Shown here piece by piece: positions 11,161 through 23,125 of a DNA stretch of 64,000 bases (position 1 is its first letter; the number at the start of each line of letters is the position of its first letter). The notes below the pieces were generated by a model, which did no database searches, was not told where the DNA came from, and was given only the letters and a program-made list of their open reading frames with translations. A program made the translations under genes and the position numbers. The stretch comes from Hemileia vastatrix. Its lineage: Eukaryota; Basidiomycota; Pucciniomycetes; Pucciniales; Zaghouaniaceae. The stretch lies in the NCBI GenBank assembly GCA_030280995.1, contig JASXTE010000012.1, positions 10,396,001 through 10,460,000 on the forward strand, in the 5' to 3' direction.

Positions 11161-12750
11161 CTACCTTGGTCCTAGAAGATTCTTGAGGACCAGAACCACC
11201 AAAAGAATTAAAACAGATCCCTCACCAGAACCTCTAACTCCAGAAGGCTTTGGCAATGAAGCCAAAGGGACATCCTCCTCAGAGTCAGAATCAACGTCCA
11301 TAGGCATTGGCTCACCATTCATGTCCAATGCACCAAATCTAGGGGGGCCCATAATAGCAATCCCCTTCTACATCTTGTACAGCTCATCTTTGCTGTTATT
11401 CCTCCTAGCTGCACTCAGCTTAGATTCCAACTTTGAAGCTTTAGGCTTTGGTTGGGCCTGAGAACTGCTCTTAGGCCTTCCCACCTTTCCTGCTTCTACA
11501 TCATAAACACCAGCCAAGAATTCACCACTTGAATGTCCACCACAAGAATACAACTCCAATTCAACAAAGGAAGTAGAAAAAGAGACCTTATTAACCTCCT
11601 TACCTTTTCCCTTGACATCATCATCTTCCTTACCAGAAGACTTCCCCTGATCAGGAATTTCCTCAAACCTTGGCCTCCTCTGATTGAGACCACTCCTTCT
11701 CCTGACCAAATCAACAGGCTCCTGCCCCTCAATAAGCTTCACAAATGAACCATCAGGAACCTTGAACACCCTGCCATCAAACTCCACCTTTCCCTCTGAC
11801 ACATCTCTGTTCAAAGCCCAACAATCATTGGACTTGTGCCCTCTCCTGCTGCAATAAGAGCAGACCCAAGGATCACTCCTACCAGCCCTCCTATCAAAAT
11901 CTCTAGGCTGAGAAGGAGCCTTATTGGCCTTCTTAGCCTCCTGAACAAAAATATGTAGCTGTTTTGTTAGATCAGCCAACTGCTCCACAACTGGGTCCCT
12001 CTCCTGTTTGGGAACCTTCAACATATTCTTCTCTTCCTTCTTCACTCTATTCTCCTCTTCAGCCAAAGCATCACTGACTTTTCTGAAATATTTGGCACAC
12101 CCCTCCTGATAGGTGTCCACAGCCAATAGCTTCAAATGGGCCTCCACAGCCTCCTTCACCTTGTCTAAGGCAGGCAACTTCTGATCCCCATTGGAAAGAG
12201 TCTTCATAAAGTCCTTCCTTGACAGCTCCTTCAACACATCCATCCTGACATCTCTAGCCAAGGCAGACCAAAAAACATCCTTGGAAGCATTTTCATGTGC
12301 CAGCTCCTCCACTTCCACCAAATATTTCACCACAGGATCAAACTGTAGCAGAAACTTCCTGTAACTGTGCAAGTTACCAACACCACCATAAGACTGCCAT
12401 TCACTGAAAACCTTGTTCAGATCCACCATAGTGAAACTGACACCCCATCTATCCACCATCTCCCTACACAATAACTTCCAGTACCTCTTCTTGTAGCCAG
12501 ACATGGCCACAACCTCCTTCTCCACTGCCCTATCACCAATGAAGAAAATAATCTGCTTCACCATGTCCAGGTAAGAAGAACCATCCACTCCAGAAGCAGT
12601 TTCATACTTCTCCAGAAACCACTTCACATCTTCACCATTAAACTTGGCAACATCCCAAGATTTAATCCTAACACACTACCTAACCATCACAGCAGGAGAA
12701 CCTTCCCCCCCACTGACAGTCACCACAGGAATAGAAGAACCAGAAGCCAT
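11161..12750 (-). pseudogene. Gag polyprotein of element C
   Basis: One minus-strand frame runs from an ATG at 12750 to a stop at 11161 with two internal TAG codons (about 12676 and 11368); the central 419 codons are open. The N-terminal half has the helix-rich character of a Ty3 capsid (VKWFLEKYE near the start, SGYKKRYWKLLCREM). Near residue 250 of the open part lies a CCHC zinc knuckle, CSYCSRRGHKSNDC (C-x2-C-x4-H-x4-C), for RNA binding. The C-terminal part is Lys/Ser-rich, then acidic (DVDSDSEED). The ATG is chosen because it follows the primer-binding site by about 40 nt. The preserved length with only two stops suggests a fairly young element. Confidence 0.75.
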
Positions 12751-12788
12751 TCAAAGACAACAGAGATTCCAAAGAACTAGTAGGTTCC

Positions 12789-12808
12789 ACCCCATGTTGG
12801 GTGCTAGA
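12789..12808 (-). promoter_or_regulatory. Primer-binding site of element C
   Basis: Immediately after the 5' LTR (minus sense) the sequence reads TTTCTAGCACCCAACATGGG. The core GCACCCAAC resembles tRNA-3'-end complements used by Ty3/gypsy elements and parallels TGGTGTCCCAACAGTGG in element B. The tRNA is not identified. Confidence 0.55.
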
Positions 12809-12810
12809 AA

Positions 12811-14156
12811 TGTAGACAATCCTATAGTACTAGCTATAGGCCATTACCAAAGGAGTTGGAGAAAACCCAGAGAGAAAATACCCTGTCCCTTTAAAAAAAT
12901 GAAGTGAGATTTACCTGCTACAGAAAATTGGTTCCTGTTTGATAAAGCCCCTTTTCCAACACACTTGACTTCCTGATCAGCCAAGAAAGTATTCTCCAGA
13001 CAGACTACCAAACCATGGAAGTGAAATTAAGACCAATGTCCACACCAGAGAAAGCAATAATACTTGATGTAGGTTGAAAATTCACACCAGAGACAGCAAT
13101 AATACTTGATATAGCTTGCAAGACTCACTATGCAATATAGGGGGTGGACTTGCTAGCAAGTCCCCAACCTGAACTCAGATGGAACTCAGACTGAACTCAT
13201 ATTAAACCCATACTGAACTCTACTTGAACACCCACCTAAAACTGTTCTGCTGAGTGGTGTTCATCCCTGATTGTATGGTTCCTTTGTCAATAGCTCAATG
13301 TGTGTTCAATCTGGGGTGAGTTTGGGTCGAAGGTTGTGGACTCGCTAGCAAGTCCGCCCCCCATATTGTGTGGTGACTATACCAGAGAAACTAGTTACCA
13401 AGTTAAGTTAAATGAAGAACTCACCTTGCAACAAATACAGCCAATTGTGACCAAAAAAACAGTGAAAAATGAGTGAGGAACAAGGATATCACCCCGGATG
13501 GTTGTATGATAATTAAAGTTGCCCTAAACTGTCTTATTCACAATTTACACACAGACCACTATCAAAGAGCCCCTGCACAACAACGAATTTGGTGTTTTTG
13601 AGTGCCAAATTGCATTAAACTCCTCTAGAAACGCTTCCCAGCCTTCTAGCACCAAGGCAGGTCATCTGCCTGACATTGGCCTGAGGCGGCCAGACCACCC
13701 TGAATCAAGAAAACCACCAAAAACCACCAAAAATACCCAAAATACTTAGAAAAATCTACTACAACTACTAAAACCTTTAAAACACATAATTAGGCTATAA
13801 CAACATTGAGACATGAAATGTAGAGAAAAATTATCTATTTCTAACGGTACTAAGCTCTTAACCTTAAGATTTAAGGTTAGCCCGTAAAACGCAAAAAACC
13901 AAGTTAAACAGCTATCTTTTTTTAATAAAAAAATGAGAAATTATCCTCTTAATACTTAAAATCTGAAAAATGTCATAAAGACATAAAATAGAGAGAAACC
14001 CAGGACTATCCAATGGTAGTACCCACATTCCCACAGTCCCAATATTTGCTAAATATTTCCAGAAAAACACCCAATTATTAAATAATGCCATTTAAGAAAT
14101 ATCAAAACAACACCAAAAAGACCAGCAAAGGGCTCTTCCAATGTTGGAAGACCACA
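12811..14156 (-). repeat. 5' LTR of element C (with inserted miniature element)
   Basis: 1346 bp; removal of the insertion (13136-13375 plus a 3-bp duplication) leaves 1103 bp, against 1099 bp for the other LTR. The plus-strand boundary TGTAGACAATCC is intact here. Confidence 0.88.
13136..13375. mobile_element. CACTA-like miniature element, 240 bp
   Basis: Starts CACTATGCAATATAGGGGG and ends with the complement of CACCACACAATATGGGGG. Subterminal GGACTTGCTAGCAAGTCC is itself palindromic. Flanked by ACT on both sides (13133-13135 and 13376-13378); the empty site is visible in the other LTR. CACTA-type termini with a 3-bp duplication fit the EnSpm/CACTA superfamily. No coding capacity. Confidence 0.85.
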
Positions 14157-14273
14157 ACATAAAATGTATAATAACCCAACTATTAGCAAAAATAATTGCA
14201 GAAGATAATTGGGGTATAAGGATTTTTATCCGCATTTTATTTAATTGTGGATTGGTGAACTTTTATACCCCCT
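14157..14273. mobile_element. End of a TIR transposon split by element C
   Basis: Immediately beyond element C the sequence matches, inverted, the interior and terminus of the miniature element at 21336-21784 (taataaccca, attagcaaaaataattgc, gataattggggtataagg). It ends TTTTATACCCCCT at 14273, where the RT fragment resumes. Together with 5.0-6.68 kb it appears to be one transposon carrying a Myb/SANT-like gene. The opposite terminus was not located. Confidence 0.55.
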
Positions 14274-14598
14274 ATGAGGTATTGGACAGTTAATTATTTT
14301 ATCTATCTTAATCGGATTTGTTTTTAAACCATCCCTTTCTACAATATGTCCTAGAAATAGTAGTTTGTCTTTTTCCCATTTGCACTTCTTGACCAATAAG
14401 ATGAAGTTCTTTTGTTCCAGAAGCTTAAAAACTGTGTGGATATCACATAATTGTTGTTTTACATTAGTAGAATATATTATGATAATGTCCAAATAAAGCA
14501 AGGCCCATTTATCAATAACTGATTTCAATATTTGTATCATTACAGATTGAAATGTACTGGGTGCATTACATAGACCAAATGGCGTTACAGTCCAATGA
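14274..14598 (-). pseudogene. Ty3/gypsy reverse transcriptase fragment
   Basis: Minus-strand translation gives YHWTVTPFGLCNAPSTFQ, then ALLYLDIIIIYS and FLGHIVERDGLKTNP, i.e. RT motifs from the region before the catalytic box to just after it. The catalytic YxDD reads YLDI, so the enzyme is dead. It is truncated on one side by the CACTA-like terminus at 14603 and on the other by the TIR transposon end at 14273. It is not in frame with, and has a different character from, element C or B. Confidence 0.75.
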
Positions 14599-16808
14599 TA
14601 ATCACCACACAATATATTGGGGGGACTTTCTAGTAAGTCCTCAACTTGAACTTAGATGGAACTCATATGGAACTCAGACTGAACTTATAATGAACTGATA
14701 CTGAAATTTACTTTGAACTCATCTTGAGCTCTTAACCAATAATGGATGAGTCTTTTCTAGAATAATAGTGAAAGTTTAATGAATAATTTATAGAAATAAT
14801 AACAAGGGAAGATTAAGAATCTGATCCATTCACAGAATTTTTTTCATGAAATACAATTTAATTTTCATTTTGGATTTCACTTTATCATTAAAAATACTGA
14901 AAATTATACTATTTATTTAAAAGCATCACTTTTAACATCTCTAATGATTTTATTTTTTTTTTTGAAAAAAAATATAAAAAGATCAGTGGTTCTTTTTATT
15001 GATAACTCCTTTTAACCAAGATTTTAAAGATTTAATTTTTTAATTTAAACCATATTACCTGATTTTTTTTGTATTTTTATTATTTCTGATTATGCAATAT
15101 AAATATTTTCAGTTTAATGGACTTATTTATCAAACATATTGAGCCATCAGAATTCTCAAGTATTTTATTCTATAATACTGTGAATAGACTCATAATTAAA
15201 AAAATAAAATATAGCAATATGTTTTCTTAATTTCTGTTTCAATGAAGTCCTCTCCTAGATTCTTTAAACTAAGCACTAATAATAAATAAATTGTTTTATT
15301 ATAATTTCAGAAAGAAGTATAATTCTTATACCAGTGGATTTTAATCAATTTTTTACATTTTTATATGCAAGAAGATGATTAAAATTAAAAGAAAATATAT
15401 TTTTGATCTTTTTTTTGCTCTATTGAATATTCAACTACTAAGAATTCTTGCAATATCAATTTATTCAATGTAATACATATATGATATTCTGGAACTTTTC
15501 ATTATTTATTCCATAAAAATTGCATGTAAAAATGGTTATTTGGTAGAGTAATCTCATGAGTTGAAATAATAAATCACTACTCAGTAATTTTTTCACATGA
15601 AAAACTGAAATTAAAGCTAGATGTAAAAATTTAAAGATAATAAAAACAAAGTAGTATAAATTTATTTAAACTTTAATTTTAGTGCTTGATTTTGCTTCAA
15701 TGCTGTATTGTGGGATAATTTCAGTGTCAACTTGGGAATAAGCACTATATGTTTCACAAACTGTTATCATGTTAAAAAATTTTCTTCTGATAAAATTTTT
15801 GATTGTTTTATTGTTCAAGAACTGAATTAATTAGGTGGAAGTGGTATTTTGTTATAATTCTATCAGTTTCAAATTGAAAAACTATTATATGATATTTATT
15901 TTGTAAAAAAGACACAATAGGTACTTTATATTATGCCCATGTAGCAAAGCAGCTGTAAAGGCAATCATATTTTTATTAAAAATAATATTATTCCATATTT
16001 GAAATGAATAGAAAAAATATTTCAATTCTTTGGTGCTGAAAAATAATTTAAGTGATATTTTTCAGGTACACTTTTTTAGTCTTTAGAATAAAAGTTTTGA
16101 TAGGAGTAATTCACAACTGAACACTTACACATAATTTTAAAATTAAATATATGGGTTCAGGATCTATCAATGATTTATTGGAATAATGATATTCATGCTG
16201 ATTGGTAGATTTTATATGATGTTTCTATTCAATTTCTAAGTGTATGAAAAACAATCCCTTTGATATTTTATTTAAACAGAAGAATTTATAAATCTTCTTG
16301 AAATTGACCTTATCAGAAAGCAATACTAGAATGAGTATATTTTTATAAAAATAAATTTAAATAGCATTATTTCAAATCTTCATTACATATTTAAAACACA
16401 AAATAAATATTAAAATTTGACTTTTTATAGAAATATATATTGATTTAAAAGATATTTACTTATTTTTTTTACAAAACCACCAAGTTTATCCTGTGATGCT
16501 TCCCTTCAACTTATAAATATAAATCAAAAAGATTAATATGATGCTCTGATGACCCTATATGATGTGTGCCTTAAGCAATTTTTTCAAGTACTTCAAATCT
16601 AAGCAAAAGAGTTGATACTTTTTTTATATAATATAATTGTATAGAATTAATTTAGGTTATTTTCTTAATCTGCCATATGGAAAGAACTCATATCATTATA
16701 ATATATGATCAACTTAAAACTATTTTTAATATGATATTTATCAAAATGATTCTTAATTTTTACTTATTTTTCTAACTTCAAAGTATTTAATAAAAATATT
16801 TTGATATA

Positions 16809-17058
16809 CACCACACAATATGGGGGCTGGACTTGCTAGCAAGTCGGCAACCTTGGACCCAAACTCAGCACAGATTGAACACACATTGAGCTATTGATAA
16901 GGGAGCCATAAAGTCAGGGATGAAAATCACTCAGAAGAACAGTTTTAGGTGGGTGTTCAAGTAGAGTTCAGTATGGGTTCAGTATGAGTTCAGTCTGAAT
17001 TCCATCTGAGTCCAGGTTGATGACTTGCTAGCAAGTCCACCATCTATATTGCATAGTG
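16809..17058. mobile_element. CACTA-like miniature element, 250 bp
   Basis: Same family as 13136-13375, in inverted orientation: starts CACCACACAATATGGGGG, ends with the complement of CACTATGCAATATAG, and is flanked by ATA on both sides (16806-16808, 17059-17061). Confidence 0.85.
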
Positions 17059-19200
17059 ATAAAAATATAATTATTTTTAAATTTATAAATACATAATAAA
17101 AGTTCTAAAAAAGTATAAATTTTTTCATGGCTTGACTTTGCTTGAACAACACTTGGAAACAGAATTGCATTGAGAGTTCAATCTAAGTTCCACCAAAAAC
17201 ACAATAAATATTTTTTTTGAAAACATATTTAGTCATTGCAATGAATAAAACTAGTAAAAGAAAGGACTCTGAAATTTTTTTCTGTTACTGAATAGATTAT
17301 CATAAATATTTTGAGGCAGATAAATTATTAAATTTTCTTAAATTTGCAGTTATTACAGTCAATTATCTAGTTATATATAGTAATCACAAAATAAGAAATG
17401 GAGCTAAATGTTTAGATATGTAGATAGATCTTTTCTTCAAGCTTTACTAGAATTATTTAATTTAATTCAAAGATATTTTTTATCCAACAAACATATTTTA
17501 CCATTAAATTTAAAAATAAATACAATAAACTCATAAAATACATAATTTGTCAGCTGGCAGATTCCACTGGACTACCCACTGACAATATTATAAATTATTA
17601 TCAAAAATAACTTGACAAATAAAATAACAGAAAAATCTTGATATAGTATTTAAAATAATAAAAAATTATTATTATATAAAATAAAAATAAAAATGGTATA
17701 ATTATTTCTAGAAAGGGATAGAGTTTGGGCAGAATTTGTTATGTCCAATTAAAACTCAATACAAGAAAATAGTTAAAATAATTATCCACAAATATCCTTG
17801 GACAACTTAACCCCATGGAGCGCCAAACCACACTGGATATCAATCTCTACTCAACAACAGGGCACCCCAGGATTCTGGAAAATCTTACTTGGGCCCCTTA
17901 ATCTCATTCCTGGACCACCAATGGACCCCTCATGGCGCTTTTACAAGACTTTGTTGGATATATTTGATTTTTTATCTAATAATTAGTAAAATAACCTTTT
18001 TCTCAGTTTTATACATTCTTTTGATCTTATATTCCTTTTATATTTTATTCCTTTTATTTTATTTCCTTTTATTTCTTTCCCTTTCAAACTATACCTATAA
18101 AAAAGCTGTGATTCCTTATCAGTCACATTAAAATAAAAATATAGCTTAAAAATATTTAATACCTCATTATTACTATGTTTTTTATGGCGCTTCTCAGCCC
18201 TTTTTACAAAAAAAAACTGTCTAGAAAAATCTATATACATCTCTTTTTCTTATCAGTCATTTATCTGAGGCTATTTTCACTTTATCTTATCTTAAATATT
18301 GGTTTCTCAACATTTATTACTGTTTGACTTCCATTTATCTCATTTTCTCTTTTGTTAGCTCAGTGTGTCTCAGGCTTGAGAAAAGTTGTAAGCACATGGT
18401 GTGGGAGGCCAAAAAGGCTCTTGACTCATCTCATCCTGAGTAAGACTGAGGAATATGCAGTTACCGCAGCCTGAGGAACTGTTGGTACACTGCATACAGG
18501 GGGGGTCTGAAAGCCAGATAGTGGAGTCAAGGGTTTGGAGGCCTCTACTGCGCTGTGGGGCAGGTAAAGGTGAATTTTACTATATATATAGCTTTTTTCT
18601 GTCGAGTAAAAAGTATCTTTTTACCTCATATAAATATTTGCTAAGTTTCCATTTTCCAAAATAACTGCAGTAGAAAATAACCTTACCAATTGGATATAAA
18701 GTAAGTCTTATTGTTTGAAATTTTATTTGTCATTTTCGCCTCTTAAAAAATAATTATTATATTGTTATTGGGTCGAGTTCTCACTCTCTATAAGTGTTAA
18801 TTGTGGTATTAAATTATTTTTTATTATTAAATTTTGTTATCATCTTTAAAAGACATTACAATATTGTAATCTCTTATAACTTTCCTTATAGCTATTAGAT
18901 TGATCTCTTATCCATCTTTTAACTCCCTTACTTTATTAAGTGCTAGTTATTAGTTGTATTGTGATAGTTCTAGTAGTTATACTTAAGATTCAGATTATTT
19001 GTGTAGTGCTCCATTAGTGGTGTAATACATATAAATTTGTACACCTCAGCAAAACCCCCACTGATTCAAGGCTCATCACCCTGTTTCAGTGAGAAGAACA
19101 GCTGGCATTCCATTATCACTGTTCTTTTTACTCTGCGCTACTCTCAATTGCCTTGACTGCAACCCCTTAACAGCTATATCTCAGTAAGCTGTGTGGGAAG
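17059..19200. other. No recognised gene; GC-richer patch at 18360-18560
   Basis: Mostly AT-rich with short frames of no recognisable content. A patch at 18360-18560 has clearly higher GC and many CTGAGG/CCTCAGG-like words (gcctgaggaactg, ggaggcctctac) but no clear frame. It could be an LTR or noncoding-RNA remnant. Confidence 0.3.
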
Positions 19201-19204
19201 ATTG

Positions 19205-19301
19205 ATACTACAGAGACTGTAGTATTAATTCTTATTTTTTCTCAACTCACACCAATTAAGTTGCATGTGAAGGCCATATTCTACAGAGACTGGTAGACCT
19301 A

Positions 19302-19336
<35 letters not shown>

Positions 19337-19399
19337 TCTGAATCTTCTTTGTTCACTATTTTCATTGTGTGAACTATTCAGTCCCCACAGAGACTTGTG
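19205..19399 (+). other. Three hairpins with a shared CAGAGACT core
   Basis: Hairpin 1 (19205-19225): arms ATACTACAG and CTGTAGTAT around AGA. Hairpin 2 (19281-19296): CTACAG and CTG-G-TAG around AGA, with one bulged base. Hairpin 3 (19386-19399): CACAG and CT-T-GTG around AGA, with one bulged base. Loop and closing pairs are constant while outer pairs vary compatibly. A TA dinucleotide run (about 19305-19333) lies between hairpins 2 and 3. Confidence 0.5.
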
Positions 19400-19779
19400 A
19401 GGAGCTGACATAAGCTCATTTGTTTGAATTTCTTTAAATGTTTTGTTTTGGTTTTCAACTTTTTACTACAATTTTCCTATTTTATTATTTATTTATATCA
19501 TGTATACATATCAGAAGCATACTGTCAACTCTCTTGTAAAAAATTAAAAAATTATTTTGTTACCAATTATTTTATTATATTACTTTCTTAGTCTTAAAGT
19601 GCATGGTAAATAAAAAATGTTAAATAAAGATGTATAAACTATAGGTTTAAGTTTGAAAATATCAATAAAAGATAATTATAAATCATTTTTCATATTGGCA
19701 GAATAGAGCTTTAGATTGAGGGGGCAGACTCTGATGTTTGCCTGAAGAATAGAGTACACTCTCCATTTTTTCTACCTCA

Positions 19780-20500
19780 ATTGACAACCTCTCAATCTCT
19801 CAACACAACTTTCTCTACCTTTTATTTCTTTTAATTCTATTACCACCCCCCACCCTGTTATTGCCCTTCTGATACATTTGCTACACCCTCTAAGCTTCAA
19901 AATCCAAGTTTAAGCCCTCCTCAATATTCCCCTCCACTCTATTTTCACTTTTAACAGAACTAAACACCTTTTTCTACCACCCTCATCCCTCATCCCTCAC
20001 CACTCACTTCTTGCCTGTCCCTACCTTACCCCACCCCTTTAAACCTTACCCTATCTATTTTTGCCTCAACACCACCCCACTCCTTTTATAACTAATTAAA
20101 ATGATTTCGCTTTTGACCCCCTTTTTTTACTCTTCACTCCAGACATTCCCCACCCCACCCCAATCCACCCATTCAATTTTTATCCAACCTCTATGGCTTT
20201 AAAAATCACCCCCTTTTCTGCCTATAGTGTAAAAGGGGTTAGAAGCGGAGCAAAAGGAGTAATATCAAGAAATTTGGGGTGGAAAGTGGTGAAAAGGGGA
20301 ATAAATAGGGTGTTAAGGGGAGCAAAATAATTGAGGAGGGGTGTAATGGGATTATTAGGGGTGGAGAAGGGGGAATAAGGGTTTGGGATGGGACAGTTCT
20401 TAGTAGACTTAAATAAAATGTAATAGGGAGAAATTTTAGTTGGGAAAAGAATGAGATTTGAAGTCTGAGGGAGGAAAGTAATTGTAAGGAACATTTTAAA
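19780..20500. repeat. Pyrimidine-rich to purine-rich strand switch
   Basis: From 19780 to about 20210 the plus strand is C/T-rich (repeated ACCCC, CCCTC words). From 20222 to 20420 it is G/A-rich (GGGG, GGAG, AAAAGGGG). Open frames on the minus strand at 20222-20565 follow from this composition. It may be an old, diverged inverted duplication. Confidence 0.5.
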
Positions 20501-21335
20501 ACAAGGTAAGCACAAAAATTATATAATATATGTTGAGACTTTGAAATCATAATAGCATGAAACATCCCAAAAAAAACTAAAAAATATTTTTCAATATTTA
20601 TTAACCATAGATTTTATTCTCATAAAAATCGGATTTTTTATTCTTTTGATATAATGAAGATCATGATAAGTTATATTTTTAATAGAATTGGGCCCATTTC
20701 CTGTTTTGACTTATATAAATATGGGATGTAAATCAATCTTACAAATTGTTCTATTGACTAAATTTAATATTAAATTATTTTAAAGAGTGTTTCAACTTCC
20801 ACAAATGTTCTGAAAATGGATAAATAAATAATTATATTGATATATATAATGGGAAAAGGTATTTACTTCTCAATTTTTTACTGATAAAAATTTAATGAAA
20901 TATAGAAGTTCAATAAATATTTCTTAATGAATAATTTCTTAGAATATTGGATGTTTTATCAATATATTTATAGGGTGAATACCCTATAAATTTTTGTGAA
21001 ATCTCTTATAATTTAAAGAATCTGAGAGTTTTATTAGATTCAAAAAATAAAAAAATTTACAATTTTTCAAAATCTTATGAAGTGATAAGGCTAGATTGAT
21101 AGTGGGGCTCATTTATTTTTTATCCCTTCAACAAATCCTCTAATTCAAGTATAAATATTTTTTGAACTATTAATCAACTGTGGTTCAATGAAGGTTCAAA
21201 ATAGTTTCAAGGTGTTTTCAAAGTAAATTCAATATTTATTCATGATTGTCTCATCACCGACTCAATGTGTGCTCAATTAGATATAAATTAGGGTTCAAGG
21301 TTGTGGAATCACTAGCAAGTCTGCCCCCCATATTA

Positions 21336-21784
21336 AGGGGTATCAATGTTCAGGGATCTGCAATTAAATTAATTGTGGATAAAAATCCTTATACCCCAAT
21401 TATCTTCCGCAATTATTTTTGCTAATAATTGGGTTATTAGACACTTTACGTGTCAATGTTCAACTCTTATCTGACATTTTTCTACTCAATTTTTCATAAC
21501 CACATAATGGACAAATTTCTGTCATAACCACATGTTGCACAACTTTCTGTCATAACCACATCTTGGACTACTCTCTGGATATGCCTCATGGATATGATGA
21601 GTTTGGGATCAGGAATTAGGAATGGAAATCAGGGTATAAGAGGCGGGATAATGCATTATTGTGTATTCCTTATCCACTAGCCCCGGAGCTAGTGGATAAG
21701 AATCTTCCGCAATTAATAATGTCTGATCCTGGGAAAATAAATTCATGATCCCTAATTGCAGATCCCTGAACATTGATACCCCCT
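21336..21784. mobile_element. TIR miniature element, 449 bp
   Basis: Begins AGGGGTATCAATGTTCAGGG and ends with its near-perfect complement (five Gs on that side). Flanked by ATTA (21332-21335, 21785-21788). It lies inside a CACTA-like right terminus (21290-21335 continuing at 21785-21794). The interior has three ~33-bp repeats of CATAACCACAT and matches the DNA around 6600-6680 and 14161-14240, so it looks like a deletion derivative of the transposon carrying the Myb/SANT-like gene. Confidence 0.8.
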
Positions 21785-22925
21785 ATTATGTTGTGATATG
21801 CACCAATCAAGTCCCTTACTACTATTACTACCTTATTATTTACATATGGGTACTTCTAATATTTTAAAGTAATAATAATAATAATCTCCTACCTTTTCAT
21901 TGAGTATTAAAATATAAATAAAAATACATACTTCTTTTTGAAATCTTGACTTTTCCTCACCTTCCATTGCCGTTGGACCTCTGTAAAATGTTCTAGACCA
22001 AAAGCATCCCTTGAAAGTTGTACTTGTTTAATATATTTTCTTAAGTAATTAATCAATTATTTTATTTTATTTTATTAGTCCAATTGTCAGAAAAATGGAG
22101 TTCTAAATAAATTTGTCAAGTTTTTTTATTCCTATGGTTTAATTTACATAATAATTAATTCATTACTTTATAAGTTGATGTTTTTACATATAATATTTTG
22201 TAATTAATTAATTATAAATTTAAAATCATCAAGTACATAAAAAAATACTAATCTTTTTCTAGAATATAATTTTATTTTGTATTTAAATGAATATACATTA
22301 TATATAACAATAAAATTAATATAACAATTTATTTAAAAAATATTGTTATATAGTTTTATTTTAATATAATACTTAATTTGTATATATTTAAAGCAAATTT
22401 TTCTTATTGTATTTTCACATAAGATTTCACTTGACCTTCAATATAGCCTGGCTGACAAAACATATATAATGTCTTTAAATTTTTTCAAAACATTTTAACA
22501 ATGAATAAAATGGTAAATGCTGTAAATGATAAGCTTTATATTTAAGAAAATATGTAACTGAAAATGAAAAGACCTATTAAACTAATTTGTATTCAGTTTT
22601 TTTTAAATGAGAGTTATATAAGTGCACTTTTCATGATAAAGTATTTTATTTACCCCTATATATATTGATAAACAGCTTTCAGCCTTCAAGGCCTATCCCT
22701 AGTTTATATTTAATGCATTTGTATATCTTTATTCTTTCAACTACATTGAAAAAACCTAGCTCATGAAAAAAGTTAATTTTTTTAATAATGTTTCTTAATG
22801 AGTTAAAAATTACTTTAATTTTTATGATGCCTTTAGAAAAAAGATTTACTTTATTTTATTCCATTTTATTTGATATTATTTTACTTTATTTTATTCTATC
22901 ATACTATATAATACTGTATTAAAAT

Positions 22926-23125
22926 AGGGGGTATCAAAGTTAGAAATTTTTAATTCTTTAAAAAGTATTTCAAAACACAAAAAGAAATCCAAAAACTCAA
23001 CATTAACTCTCAGTAAAAAGGTATTTTTGTGGCACAATATGGCATATTCTAAAAAATAATCATTTTCAATTTGGTGGAGAAAAAAGGTATTTTGAGCTGA
23101 AAGGTTTCTAAATTTGATACCCCCT
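22926..23125. mobile_element. TIR miniature element, 200 bp
   Basis: Begins AGGGGGTATCAAAGTTAGAA and ends with the complement of AGGGGGTATCAAATTTAGAA. Flanking AAT occurs on both sides (22923-22925, 23126-23128). It shares the AGGGGGTATCAA start with the element at 21336 but has an unrelated interior. Confidence 0.75.

Larger units (their letters stand above)
6685..14156 (-). mobile_element. LTR retrotransposon C, gag-protease only, with antisense gene
   Basis: Direct repeats at 6685-7783 and 12811-14156 (the latter enlarged by a 240-bp insertion plus its 3-bp duplication) bound the element. Both are flanked by ACAT (6681-6684 and 14157-14160), a 4-bp target duplication. In minus-strand sense the LTR begins TGTGGTC and ends GTCTACA; the far end of the left copy has mutated from T to G. 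Order in sense direction: 5' LTR, primer-binding site, gag, protease, a 1.6-kb block of short repeats, antisense gene, polypurine tract, 3' LTR. No reverse transcriptase, RNase H or integrase is visible, so it is probably non-autonomous. LTR ends and protease resemble element B, the likely helper family. Confidence 0.88.

Noticed and set aside
10922..11461. 179-codon plus-strand open frame
   Set aside because: It lies opposite the element C gag/protease junction, lacks Cys clusters and splice structure, and reads as the complement of those genes. It was not counted as another antisense gene.
17798..17986. 62-codon plus-strand frame (MDNLTPWSAKPHW)
   Set aside because: Looks protein-like at the start, but has no recognisable domain and is followed by AT-rich noise.
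20222..20565. Two overlapping minus-strand frames rich in Pro, Leu and Ser
   Set aside because: Explained by the G/A-rich plus strand; two registers are equally open.
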